A model generated the notes under the pieces. The model saw nothing but the letters and a program-made list of their open reading frames with translations. It was not told where the DNA came from and made no database searches. The translations under genes and the position numbers were made by a program. Below are positions 8,476-16,540 of a DNA stretch of 64,000 bases, piece by piece (the stretch's first letter is position 1; each line of letters begins with the position of its first letter). This DNA is from Flavobacteriaceae bacterium CRH (GTDB lineage: Bacteria > Bacteroidota > Bacteroidia > Flavobacteriales > Flavobacteriaceae). Location of the stretch: contig LMAJ01000004.1 in assembly GCA_001507425.1 (NCBI GenBank), positions 62,001 to 126,000 of the forward strand. Direction: 5' to 3'.

Positions 8476-8534
8476 TTTTTTGCTTCTTCTAATAATTCCT
8501 GATCTGTTAATTCGGATAGTTTTTTTTCTTCCAT
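8472..8534 (-). CDS. 20-codon upstream frame, probable N-terminal part of the small membrane protein
   Basis: The frame encodes a charged helix (MEEKKLSELTDQELLEEA, then KK) and stops at TGA within the run GCA AAA AAA TGA. The A7 run followed by the overlapping ATG gives the slippery pattern A AAA AAA. A -1 ribosomal slip, or one extra A by polymerase slippage, would fuse it in frame to the downstream protein. A true one-base deletion or a sequencing error in the homopolymer gives the same picture. As a stand-alone gene it is doubtful. Confidence 0.4.
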   Translation of the reverse strand: MEEKKLSELTDQELLEEAKK

Positions 8535-8707
8535 TTTTATTGTTTTTTATGATGTTAGTTTGTTAATATTCTTTAGCTAATATATTAAAAACTTTATTAT
8601 GAGTAATTTATAAAAGTCTGTCATATATACAATTAAAATAAAAGATTTCATAAGCATTGAATTTGAATGTTTTTTAATTCAAAAAAACAGTGCTTTAAGA
8701 ACTTGTA

Positions 8708-8740
8708 TTTATTGAGTTAAATCTTGTTTTATTGAGTTAA
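8708..8740 (+). repeat. Perfect 13-bp direct repeat with 20-bp period upstream of the phospholipase gene
   Basis: TTTATTGAGTTAA occurs at 8708-8720 and again at 8728-8740. The repeats end 76 bp upstream of the phospholipase start, and a weak -7-like TACATTTA lies at 8761-8768. The position suits an activator binding on one face of the helix. The identity of any binding protein is unknown. Confidence 0.45.
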
Positions 8741-8816
8741 TAGGATTCGTTACAATGATGTACATTTATTATAAAAGCTTAATGCTGAAAAATAATTCCC
8801 AATTTAAACGATAAAA

Positions 8817-9638
8817 ATGCATTTTAAATACCTATTAATTTGTTTGATTTTATTTTCAATCAATGCAAATTCACAAATTTTAGAACCTAAAAAAAATTTC
8901 CGTGCAGCAGATTCATTGTTGAAGGAACCTAGTTTTTCTGTGCACAAAGACAATTATTTTTTAACAGGCGTACCAATAAATACCGACATCACCCGCAACA
9001 CTGCTGACGTAAAATATCAGGTCAGTTTTAAGCTAAGGCTGAAGTCTAAACCTTTATGGGGTGGTTTTTTTCCGTATTTAATGTACACTCAAAAATCATT
9101 TTGGGATATTTATGCAAACTCAAAACCATTTGCAGAGATTAATTTTAATCCTGGCGTAGCAGTTGTCCGTCCGTTTTACTTAAAAGGAGGAAGGCTAACG
9201 TATGGAACAATCTCCTTAGAACACGAATCAAACGGCAGGGATTCTATTTATTCAAGAACATGGAACATGCTTGCTTTCTCGCTAAAATCACAAATTTCTC
9301 CCCGATGGATTGTCGGGCTAAGAGGTTGGATTCCGCTTGTTGATAAGGAAGATAATCCTGAACTTACAAAATATGTTGGCTATGGAGAAGCAAGCGCAAC
9401 TTACCAGATACAACCCGGAAGATGGAGCGCTGATATTCTTTTTAGAAAAGGAAGCGGCCTTATCAGGTATGGGTCTTTGCAGACACAAGTAAACTGGAGG
9501 CCATACAAAACCGAGAATTATTATCTTACCCTTCAATGGTTTGTGGGCTATACTGAAAGTTTGATAGATTATCAGGAACACAAAAGTATGGTACGTTTAG
9601 GATTTACAATTAAACCCGAAAATATGGGAATTTTTTAG
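8817..9638 (+). CDS. pldA: Outer-membrane phospholipase A (OMPLA/PldA family)
   Basis: A signal peptide (about residues 1-19) precedes a beta-barrel of 273 residues. The catalytic site is visible: His136 and Ser138 in LEHESNG, and Asn150 in SRTWN. The spacing (2 and 12 residues) is the same as His142, Ser144 and Asn156 of E. coli PldA. YTQKSFWD and YTESLIDYQEH are further family motifs. Such enzymes are calcium-dependent, act in the outer membrane, and hydrolyse phospholipids that reach the outer leaflet. It is a single-gene unit, with a bidirectional hairpin downstream shared with the convergent lipoprotein gene. Confidence 0.9.
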   Translation: MHFKYLLICLILFSINANSQILEPKKNFRAADSLLKEPSFSVHKDNYFLTGVPINTDITRNTADVKYQVSFKLRLKSKPLWGGFFPYLMYTQKSFWDIYANSKPFAEINFNPGVAVVRPFYLKGGRLTYGTISLEHESNGRDSIYSRTWNMLAFSLKSQISPRWIVGLRGWIPLVDKEDNPELTKYVGYGEASATYQIQPGRWSADILFRKGSGLIRYGSLQTQVNWRPYKTENYYLTLQWFVGYTESLIDYQEHKSMVRLGFTIKPENMGIF

Positions 9639-9662
9639 ATTTTATTATATTCAGCAAAAATA

Positions 9663-9698
9663 ACAAACCTCTAAAACTATTCAGCTTTAGAGGTTTGT
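9663..9698. terminator. Bidirectional hairpin between convergent genes
   Basis: A perfect 13-bp stem, ACAAACCTCTAAA with TTTAGAGGTTTGT, has a 10-nt loop. On the minus strand it is followed by TTATTTTTG, so it best serves the DUF4397 lipoprotein gene. It may also stop the phospholipase transcript. Confidence 0.7.
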
Positions 9699-9720
9699 CA
9701 TATAAAATAAAGCAATAAAT

Positions 9721-10410
9721 TTAATTATGCGAAATTTGTTCGATTCTGTATCCTGATGCAGACGATCCTGCAATAAAAACAGTATAAACTTTTCCGGAAG
9801 CAAAATCTGTAGCCGGCAACGTTGCCAGATTATCAGATCCTCCGTTTCCACGTACCTGAATGCCTAATGAACCCGCATTAATTTCAGAATAATTGCTTTG
9901 GTTATAGCGTGCAACATTTAAGGCCAAACTATTTCCTTGAGCATCAAGAAAATCAATATTGGTTGGAGCTCCGCTACTTAAATGAATAAATTTTACTTTG
10001 GCTTTTCCACTGGCCGGTGCAGTTATATTGTCTTCATAAAGTCTAACTTCGGCATCGCTTCTCGATTCTCCCGTAAGGTATACAGTATATCTTCTATCAT
10101 CGTCAAGATCAAGTTCTTCAGTGGCATACAAATCATTATCGTTTTCATCTCTAAATTGGCTTACCAAATTGTTTCCCACAGCTACGTCATGATAGGATAC
10201 GGAATGCTCTAAATAATCAAGATCACCAATGTATGGAATGTTTGCCATAACAAATTTTTGAGAACCTGAGTTGGGAGCAGCGTTTACTACTTTTAGGCGG
10301 GCAGATCCAAACGGATCAACTTCGTTATTATCACAAGAGGATAAAAATAGCAGGGCTAAAATAGCCATTGCCTTTACAGGCATTAATTGAATAAAGATTT
10401 TAGTTTTCAT
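9721..10410 (-). CDS. DUF4397-type lipoprotein
   Basis: A lipoprotein signal ends in LLFLSSC (Cys26), followed by an acidic NNEVDPFG that would favour export to the outer membrane or cell surface. Two similar beta-sandwich units follow: one begins SARLKVVNAAPNSG, the second KAKVKFIHLSSGAPTNIDFLD. The pattern VN.APN..PVD and YTVFIAG is typical of DUF4397 proteins, whose function is unknown. The gene follows the DUF2141 gene by about 37 bp and is probably in its operon. LytTR-type sites upstream of that operon suggest control by the nearby two-component pair. Confidence 0.8.
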   Translation of the reverse strand: MKTKIFIQLMPVKAMAILALLFLSSCDNNEVDPFGSARLKVVNAAPNSGSQKFVMANIPYIGDLDYLEHSVSYHDVAVGNNLVSQFRDENDNDLYATEELDLDDDRRYTVYLTGESRSDAEVRLYEDNITAPASGKAKVKFIHLSSGAPTNIDFLDAQGNSLALNVARYNQSNYSEINAGSLGIQVRGNGGSDNLATLPATDFASGKVYTVFIAGSSASGYRIEQISHN

Positions 10411-10447
10411 AATTTTAATTTTGGGTTTTACTTCGTTTTTAATCGTT

Positions 10448-10894
10448 TTACATATATTTTACCTTAATGGTAATTTTATTGCCCGTGTTTTTTACAGGAA
10501 CTTTAAAATCATCAAAAGCGGGCTTTTTCATTTTTTCCATGAAGAAATTAGAAAAACCAAAACCTTCTTTTGGTATACCGATAAGGTTTTTGTTTAGTTC
10601 TCCGTTTTTATTTTCATCATCAATAAGCGTGATGCCGTATGTTCCGGGTTCGAGATCACAATTAATAATCATAAGATCATTACTAATTGCTTTTTTATCA
10701 AAGATTAATTTTTTCGAAACTTTTTCCTGTTCGTAATCTTGACTGTTTTTAAAAACATTGAGTATAATTTGCCCTTTTTCTGAGCGAATGCCCGAAACCT
10801 TAATAGCCGTATTTTGTCCGTAAGAATTGCTAAGGCATAAAAGGATTATCAATACTATGCCCCAGCCTTTTTTGGTATTTTTCATTTGAATCAT
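10448..10894 (-). CDS. DUF2141-type exported protein
   Basis: An N-terminal signal peptide ends near SNSYGQ, followed by about 120 residues: IKVSGIRSEKGQIILNVFKNSQDYE, then YGITLIDDENKNGELNKNLIGIPKEGFGFSNF. The DENKNGELN...G.P.EG.GFSN pattern is diagnostic of DUF2141, a small beta-sandwich of unknown function common in Bacteroidetes. It is the first gene of a likely two-gene operon with the DUF4397 lipoprotein. Operator-like repeats lie 73-106 bp upstream of its start. Confidence 0.85.
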   Translation of the reverse strand: MIQMKNTKKGWGIVLIILLCLSNSYGQNTAIKVSGIRSEKGQIILNVFKNSQDYEQEKVSKKLIFDKKAISNDLMIINCDLEPGTYGITLIDDENKNGELNKNLIGIPKEGFGFSNFFMEKMKKPAFDDFKVPVKNTGNKITIKVKYM

Positions 10895-10966
10895 TATAGT
10901 TGAATTTTAAGATATTTGTTCTGCGAAAGTAGGAGAGCAATTTCTTAAAAAGCATAAAAAATAAAG

Positions 10967-11000
10967 TCAAACGGACAATCTTACAGGTGAACCGTTTCGG
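10967..11000 (-). promoter_or_regulatory. Candidate LytTR operator upstream of the DUF2141-DUF4397 operon
   Basis: TCAAACGGACAA (10967-10978) and ACCGTTTCGG (10991-11000) are read on the + strand. On the minus strand the first reads TCCGTTTGA, close to the LytTR-family consensus [TA][AC][CA]GTTN[AG][TG]. The identical 12-mer occurs upstream of the beta-barrel gene at 13803-13814. The site lies next to the LytR-type regulator gene. Confidence 0.5.
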
Positions 11001-11141
11001 GTCTATAATCGAGAATTGTAATAAGATGGGAAGAAAAAAAAAGAATTATTTTCTACACAAAAGAATTAGTGTAGAACGTTTTAAGCTATAATATGAATTT
11101 CGTTTTATAAGCGTTTTTTAGCGCTTGGTTTTTAAGAAAAA

Positions 11142-11903
11142 TCAATTTTCTAACCACGCCAATACTTTAGACCTTTTTTCCCTGCTGACAAAAATATCTT
11201 TATGAAAAGGAAACGAAAGGTTTATTTTTAGCTTTCGCGGAAAATAATCGGTAACATCAGCAATTGCATTTCGGTTAACCAGAAGCTGTCTGTTCATCCT
11301 AAAGAAACATCTGTTGGTTCTTTTTTCCAGATCTTCAAGACTTTCGGTAAGGATATAACTTTTACCGTTGTGTGCCAGCATAACCGTAGTTTCGGCTTCA
11401 ACATAAAATAAAGCAATTTTATCTAATGTAAAAGGAAGAAGGCGATCTCTGTATTTTACCATGATAGTACCACTAACAGGCTGCTGAAGATTAGAGATGG
11501 TTTCCATTGCCTTTTGGTATTGTGCAGCAATCTGGCCGATCATTATTTGCTGCATCTTATGAAATTTGCCTAATGCAATTTTTAATTCGGCTGCACTAAA
11601 GGGTTTTAGAATATATTCAATTCCATTGGCCTTGAAAGCATCAAGAGCATATTCATTAAAAGCGGTGCAAAAAATGACCGGAACATTTAAAGGCACCGTT
11701 TGAATAATTTCAAAACTCAAACCATCTCCCAACTGGATATCGCTAAAGATAAGATCCGGCTGGGGATTATTTTTAAAATATGTAATTGCTTCTTTAACAG
11801 ATCCTAAAAGAGCGATGATTTCGATTTCGGCATTGCAGTTTTTCAGGCTGGAAGCAAGATCTTCTGCTACGAGCGATTCATCTTCAATAATTATGATTTT
11901 CAT
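11142..11903 (-). CDS. LytTR-family DNA-binding response regulator
   Basis: A receiver domain occupies residues 1-115, with acidic residues near the start (EDE) and phospho-acceptor Asp55 in LIFSDIQLGDG, followed by FCTAFNEYALDAFKANGIEYILKPF. A linker leads to a LytTR DNA-binding domain at about 145-253 (FYVEAETTVMLAHNGKSYILTESLEDLEKR..., FFRMNRQLLVNRNAI). It acts as a transcription factor phosphorylated by the sensor encoded immediately upstream; the two genes overlap by 20 bp. Probable targets are the flanking exported-protein genes that share CCGTTT-type repeats. Confidence 0.93.
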   Translation of the reverse strand: MKIIIIEDESLVAEDLASSLKNCNAEIEIIALLGSVKEAITYFKNNPQPDLIFSDIQLGDGLSFEIIQTVPLNVPVIFCTAFNEYALDAFKANGIEYILKPFSAAELKIALGKFHKMQQIMIGQIAAQYQKAMETISNLQQPVSGTIMVKYRDRLLPFTLDKIALFYVEAETTVMLAHNGKSYILTESLEDLEKRTNRCFFRMNRQLLVNRNAIADVTDYFPRKLKINLSFPFHKDIFVSREKRSKVLAWLEN

Positions 11904-12942
11904 CGGTATTTATTTTAAAGCTTACAGAAAAAGTTGTGCCATCGTTGTTGATTATAATTTCATTTCCGGACCAGATTAAACAACGTTCGGCTAAGTTTGC
12001 CAAACCGCTTTTTAGAGATGTTTCATTTGGTTCTTTAAGATTCATTGTATTAGATACAGATATATAGGATCCTTTTTGCTCTATTGTAATCCGTAACGGA
12101 TGTTGTTTGGTAAACCTATTGTGCTTGATGGCATTTTCGGCTAAAGGCTGAAGAGAAAATGTAGGTATACTGAATTTGAGTATTTCCGGATTATTTATTT
12201 TAATATCCCACTCTAAAGCTTCTGCAAAACGCATTTTTTGCATTTCAAGATAATTTTGGCAAAAATCCAGTTCTTCCTCAAGCGTTGTAACCATGCTGTC
12301 GTTAAGTGTTACCGCAGCTCTTAAAAACCCGGCGAGCTGTATAAGATAATGTTCACCCAGAGCAAGATCTTTTTTGTAAAGCGCTTTTAAGGTATTGAGA
12401 GAGTTAAATAAAAAATGAGGATGTATCTGTTGTTTCAAAAGCAAATTTTCAGCTTGTGCCGTACGAAGCTGCAATCTCGAATTTTCAATTTCGGCTTGTG
12501 TTTTAGCCAATCTTAAAATCGCAAAATCCTGTAACAACAATACTAAAATAGAGATGAAAATAGCTTCCATTAAAAAAGTCATAATAAGCTCTATATTGTA
12601 AACGCTCCATTCTACATGCGCCATATAAGCAAAAAAAGGCCACAAGATCATTTGAAGCAATATAGATGTACAAAAACTTGAGCCGTAACGCCAAATCCTG
12701 AACTGCGCAATATCATTTGGAAATTTTACCGCACAAAATTCTAATATTGCTGAAAGCGAAAAAGTTACGGTAAAAATATAAACCAGACTTTTTAAGGTCA
12801 TGAAAAGGATGAGAGCGGCTGAGTTTTTAAAAATAACAAGAAAAAATAAAGCAATCAACGAGATTAACAACGTCAAAAAAATGTTCATTTTATAAATCTC
12901 CCTCAAAATTAAAGGAGAGAAAGATTTGGCAATATTGTTCAT
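11884..12942 (-). CDS. LytS/YehU-type sensor histidine kinase
   Basis: Four hydrophobic segments in the first about 130 residues are followed by a short coiled linker. The His_kinase domain typical of LytS proteins follows: LLLKQQIHPHFLFNSLNTLKALYKKD, in which HPHF carries the phospho-acceptor. A HATPase domain ends the protein (FSLQPLAENAIKHN, then LKSGLANLAERC). The ATG at 12942 (MNNIAKSFSP) is preferred over an upstream ATG at 12978. The stop overlaps the response regulator start, so both are made from one transcript. The signal sensed in the membrane is not known. Confidence 0.9.
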   Translation of the reverse strand: MNNIAKSFSPLILREIYKMNIFLTLLISLIALFFLVIFKNSAALILFMTLKSLVYIFTVTFSLSAILEFCAVKFPNDIAQFRIWRYGSSFCTSILLQMILWPFFAYMAHVEWSVYNIELIMTFLMEAIFISILVLLLQDFAILRLAKTQAEIENSRLQLRTAQAENLLLKQQIHPHFLFNSLNTLKALYKKDLALGEHYLIQLAGFLRAAVTLNDSMVTTLEEELDFCQNYLEMQKMRFAEALEWDIKINNPEILKFSIPTFSLQPLAENAIKHNRFTKQHPLRITIEQKGSYISVSNTMNLKEPNETSLKSGLANLAERCLIWSGNEIIINNDGTTFSVSFKINTDENHNY

Positions 12943-13057
12943 GATTATTGTTTTACATTTTTTGGTTACAAGCCTCAATTCGTTTTAATTTCATGTGTTT
13001 AAAATTTAGGTAAAGTACAAAAAATAGTAATACTGCTCTTGTAATTTTGAGGAACAA

Positions 13058-13089
13058 ATAATACCGCCTGAAAAAGCAGGAGGTATTAT
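13058..13089 (-). terminator. Hairpin after the beta-barrel gene
   Basis: ATAATACC-G-CCTG pairs with CAGG-A-GGTATTAT around an A5 loop, giving 12 base pairs with one G/A mismatch. The T-tract on the minus strand is short (TATTATTTG), so termination strength is uncertain. Confidence 0.45.
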
Positions 13090-13124
13090 CTGACTCTTAG
13101 TTGTAAAATGAAATTTAGCTGATT

Positions 13125-13706
13125 TTAAAAAATGTAAAAAAGACTGACTTGCGACATATGATTTTGAAAATCAGTATTTATGGTCGTTGATTTTGTTTTA
13201 CTAACATCAGTCAGTCCCATATAATAGCGTGCTCCAATACCAAGTCCGTTTGAAAATTGATAACCGATACCCCCAATCATACCGGCATCAATTTTTTCTG
13301 CAAAATCTGCATCACTATTTGTTATTTCTTTAAAATCCTGAGAAGCTAAAATCCCAAATTGTGGCCCCGCTTCAAAATACAATCCGAAGTTGGTTTTGTA
13401 TTTTACTACAATTGGCACAGAGATGTACGAAAGTTTGATATCTTCTCCGTCAGAGAATCCTCCTTTTAGTTTAGCGCCTTGTGTAGAATATAAAAAGTCT
13501 TCTTGTATAGACCAGTTTTTATTGATATCAAAAGCTACAATGGCTCCGGCATGAAATCCGGGCAAACCTTCGGTGTCAAAATTGGCATTGTAAAAATCAC
13601 TGTAATTAGCACCGGCTTTCAGACCAAAATGAAGTCTGTCAAAAAGACTTTGGCTAAAAGCGCTTGAAGATACCAGAACAATGCAGAGCAAAAATAAATT
13701 TTTCAT
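13125..13706 (-). CDS. Outer-membrane beta-barrel protein (PorT/OmpA-barrel-like)
   Basis: A signal peptide (about residues 1-19, ending SSAFSQ) is followed by alternating amphipathic strands beginning FGLKAGANYSDF and ending in VSLFYIF. The terminal aromatic residue is the usual barrel end signal. The length of 193 residues fits an eight-stranded barrel of the PorT/outer-membrane-beta-barrel family common in Flavobacteria. It stands upstream of the LytS/LytR pair on the same strand. Upstream lies a strong LytTR-like direct repeat, so it is probably a regulon member. Its specific role is unknown. Confidence 0.85.
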   Translation of the reverse strand: MKNLFLLCIVLVSSSAFSQSLFDRLHFGLKAGANYSDFYNANFDTEGLPGFHAGAIVAFDINKNWSIQEDFLYSTQGAKLKGGFSDGEDIKLSYISVPIVVKYKTNFGLYFEAGPQFGILASQDFKEITNSDADFAEKIDAGMIGGIGYQFSNGLGIGARYYMGLTDVSKTKSTTINTDFQNHMSQVSLFYIF

Positions 13707-13802
13707 GATTTACTATATTTTAATGTTATCAGGCAACATGCCTTTTTAATTTGATGGTACAAACATAAAAGTCATTAGGAACAGATCTCTTAAAAATTTG
13801 GC

Positions 13803-13845
13803 TCAAACGGACAAAATTCGAGGGGAAACGGTCGGACCGTTTTGA
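13803..13845 (-). promoter_or_regulatory. Candidate LytTR operator upstream of the beta-barrel gene
   Basis: On the + strand AAACGGAC (13805-13812) and AAACGGTC (13826-13833) are direct repeats exactly 21 bp apart. An inverted ACCGTTTTGA (13836-13845) follows. Read on the gene strand these are CCGTTT half-sites, like the LytTR consensus. TCAAACGGACAA at 13803-13814 is identical to the copy at 10967-10978. The site is about 97-140 bp upstream of the gene start. Confidence 0.55.
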
Positions 13846-14214
13846 AGTGATTTTATAGCTTGAATAAATTGTATTTGGGAGCATCAAACGATGATTTAAG
13901 TAGGTTTACATCTAATTTTATTTCTTTAAAAATGCATTTCATCGGATAAATTAAACGTTTAATCGATTTTTTGTTTGTGTATTTAAAATATTAATACATA
14001 TATTCGCAGAAAATATTGATAAAAGTAATTTGCACACTTATCAATAAGATCATCAAATGGGCAAGAAGTAAATGAGGCAGGGATATTTGAATTGATAGCA
14101 TAAAGTTGAAAAAGCTATAAATGAAAGTGAAGTTGTAAGGGCTTAGTTAATTGAAGTTAGCATTTAGATTATGATTAAAAATTATAATGAAACCCCCAAA
14201 TCACTTACATACAT
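13846..14214. other. AT-rich intergenic region upstream of the T9SS protein
   Basis: About 370 bp separates the operator region from the T9SS protein gene. I found no convincing gene, structured RNA or perfect TAnnTTTG box. The 40 bp before the start codon is moderately C-rich (ACCCCCAAATCACTTACATACAT). Confidence 0.4.
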
Positions 14215-16452
14215 ATGAAAACACTTTTATTACAAGCCGCCCTTTTTCTTTGCAGTTATTTTGCAATGGGCCAAAAAACGCTCTTTACACCTACAGAATG
14301 GAGCAACCCTAGCAATGAGTTTTATAACAATGTCTCGAACTCAAGAAAGTACGAGTCTACCAACTTTGTGCTTTATTGGGGCGATAAAGTTGGTACAGAT
14401 CCGTCAACGTATTCAGATGCTTCATTGCGATTTATTCCAAGATCTGTTGCAGATACATTAGAGACAAGCTTTAAACGTTACGTAACCGATTTAAAATTTG
14501 TTAGTAATGCTCCCACAACAAATATGGGCAAGTACAAAATCATTATCATGATGATGAATACCTGGAACTCTACAGACGGCCGTTTACAGGCGTTTGCGCA
14601 GGCGAGCTCTTTTAGTAATACAATTGGGGCCATGTTTGTGCATCCTGAAGCAACCAAAGATGGAGGTGCATTATCTCATGAATTTGCACACACACTGCAA
14701 ATGATGATGCACATTCAGGAAAATCCGGGCAACGGAACTGCTTTTTCAGGATACGATTGGGCAGGTCCGTTTTTTGAAGGACATGCCAATTTTATGCGAG
14801 CTCAGGCTTATTCGCAGTGGGCAGAAATCGACGGCACTTTAACAAGATGGATACAAACGAGAAACTTTATGTGGTCGTCTAATCGTCATCATTATACCAA
14901 TTTCCATTTGATGTATTATGTTCAGGAAAAAGAAGGTTTTGATTTTACGAGAAGAATGTGGGCCGAATCGAAAAACCAGGAACATCCGCTTGAAACCATA
15001 AAAAGGCTGAAAGGTTTTACCCAAGACCAACTCGACGATTATCTTTGGGGTTACGCGCAGAGACAACCGGCATTTGATTACCCAATTCAATGGACTTCTC
15101 AAATCAACAATACCAGTAATTTTGGTAAAAAAATAAGAGAAACTTATGCACTTATCAAAAGCAGAATGCCTCGTTACACAAGCAGACAATACACGCTTTT
15201 AACGAAAGTTGCAGGAACAACAGATCAATATTATACAAATAATGACTGGGCGCCACAAGATTACGGAATGAACATAATTCCTTTATATCCAACTTGTACA
15301 GGAACTCAAAAACAGGTTTCTATTAAATTTAAAGGTCATACAGAAGTCAATCCAACGCAGGCCGGATGGCGATATGGTTTTGTGACTACAAAAACAGATG
15401 GAACTATTTCCCGCTACAGCCCAATGTATAAAACAGATGGTGAAGCATCATTTACATTAGACACGGCTACAGAAGCTAATATTTTTCTGGTAGTATTTTC
15501 AGCTCCAAAAGTTCACGTAAACTACAATATGGATGAAGGTTATCCAAAACAAAGAAGATATCCTTATGAATTAAAAATTGCCAATGCTAATCCTGAGGGA
15601 TTTCAGCCGGCAGCTGATTTTAGAAAATTTCTTAAAACTAACGGGCGTATACACACAAACGGTGGCGGATGGATTTCGAATAGCGCGAGCGTTGCGGCAT
15701 CAGTTTATGTTGGGCCTTATGCGATTGTAAGAAGCGGAACCATTTCAGGAAATGCACGTATCGATGGATACGCAATGGTTGAAGGCGGAAACATTAGCGG
15801 AAATGCAATTGTAAGAGACAATGCCTGTGTGTATAATGCAACATTAACAAGCAATGCAATAGTAGAAGGAAATGCCTGGATGGAAGGTGGTTCTGTTGCC
15901 AATACAGCCAATATTAAAGGAAATGCGATGTTGTTTGCCGGAAACTTTGGCGGTGCTGTTGTTGTTGGCGGTGATGCCGAAATTGGAAGCTGTTCTACAG
16001 CAGGTGTTTATTTACAATTTCCGTATTGGAGAAATGGCAGAGCAGAATGCGATGGTAAAGGCGCAACCGATGTTTCTAACATTGATATAAATCCTGCTTT
16101 TACTAATTTCTCTGCAGCTAGTATGGCTTTTAGTGTTACCCCAACTTGTACTGTAGCAACTTTAAGTACTAACAAATCAATTTTAGAATCTGAAGCTGAG
16201 GTTGGCTTGAGCATCTTTCCAAATCCAACAGCAGGAAACCTAACAATATCATTTTTACAAGTTGAACAGGAAAAAGTAAATATTACATTGTTTGATATTA
16301 ACGGACGTAAAATTGACGTAATTACAAATCAAAGTTATGATGCAGGCAGAATTGAAATTCCGTACAACTCCAGTAAATTAATTAAAGGTGTTTATTTGTT
16401 GCGCATACAAACAGGAAAAACTGTTGTAAACAAATCATTCATCAAACAATAA
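14215..16452 (+). CDS. T9SS-exported metalloprotease-like protein with beta-helix repeats
   Basis: A signal peptide (residues 1-20) leads into a DUF6055-like region (about 45-290) that contains HEFAH at 155-159, an HExxH zinc site, with FFEGH (Glu188) as a plausible third ligand. A beta-sandwich region follows (about 300-460). Residues about 490-600 hold short repeats such as SGNARIDGYAMVEGG and SGNAIVRDNACVYN, of the left-handed beta-helix type. Residues about 665-745 are a type A T9SS sorting domain (SIFPNPTAG, FDINGRKI, GVYLLRIQTG, KSFIKQ). It should be exported through the type IX system and anchored or released at the surface. Protease activity is inferred from the motif only. Confidence 0.85.
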   Translation: MKTLLLQAALFLCSYFAMGQKTLFTPTEWSNPSNEFYNNVSNSRKYESTNFVLYWGDKVGTDPSTYSDASLRFIPRSVADTLETSFKRYVTDLKFVSNAPTTNMGKYKIIIMMMNTWNSTDGRLQAFAQASSFSNTIGAMFVHPEATKDGGALSHEFAHTLQMMMHIQENPGNGTAFSGYDWAGPFFEGHANFMRAQAYSQWAEIDGTLTRWIQTRNFMWSSNRHHYTNFHLMYYVQEKEGFDFTRRMWAESKNQEHPLETIKRLKGFTQDQLDDYLWGYAQRQPAFDYPIQWTSQINNTSNFGKKIRETYALIKSRMPRYTSRQYTLLTKVAGTTDQYYTNNDWAPQDYGMNIIPLYPTCTGTQKQVSIKFKGHTEVNPTQAGWRYGFVTTKTDGTISRYSPMYKTDGEASFTLDTATEANIFLVVFSAPKVHVNYNMDEGYPKQRRYPYELKIANANPEGFQPAADFRKFLKTNGRIHTNGGGWISNSASVAASVYVGPYAIVRSGTISGNARIDGYAMVEGGNISGNAIVRDNACVYNATLTSNAIVEGNAWMEGGSVANTANIKGNAMLFAGNFGGAVVVGGDAEIGSCSTAGVYLQFPYWRNGRAECDGKGATDVSNIDINPAFTNFSAASMAFSVTPTCTVATLSTNKSILESEAEVGLSIFPNPTAGNLTISFLQVEQEKVNITLFDINGRKIDVITNQSYDAGRIEIPYNSSKLIKGVYLLRIQTGKTVVNKSFIKQ

Positions 16453-16485
16453 CAGAAGTTTATTTTTTTTGTTTTTTTTACTTTC

Positions 16486-16526
16486 AACCCTGTCAGTCAT
16501 TTAGATTCGGCAGGGTTTTGTTTTTT
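16486..16526. terminator. Bidirectional terminator between convergent genes
   Basis: AACCCTGTC (16486-16494) pairs with GGCAGGGTT (16509-16517), including one G-T pair, and is followed by TTGTTTTTT. It lies between the T9SS protein and the convergent CocE-type hydrolase. Confidence 0.7.
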
Positions 16527-16540
16527 AAAATACTTTTATA

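Noticed and set aside
10448..10736. A + strand frame opposite the DUF2141 gene.
   Set aside because: The minus strand encodes a signal peptide and a conserved DUF2141 pattern; the + frame has neither.
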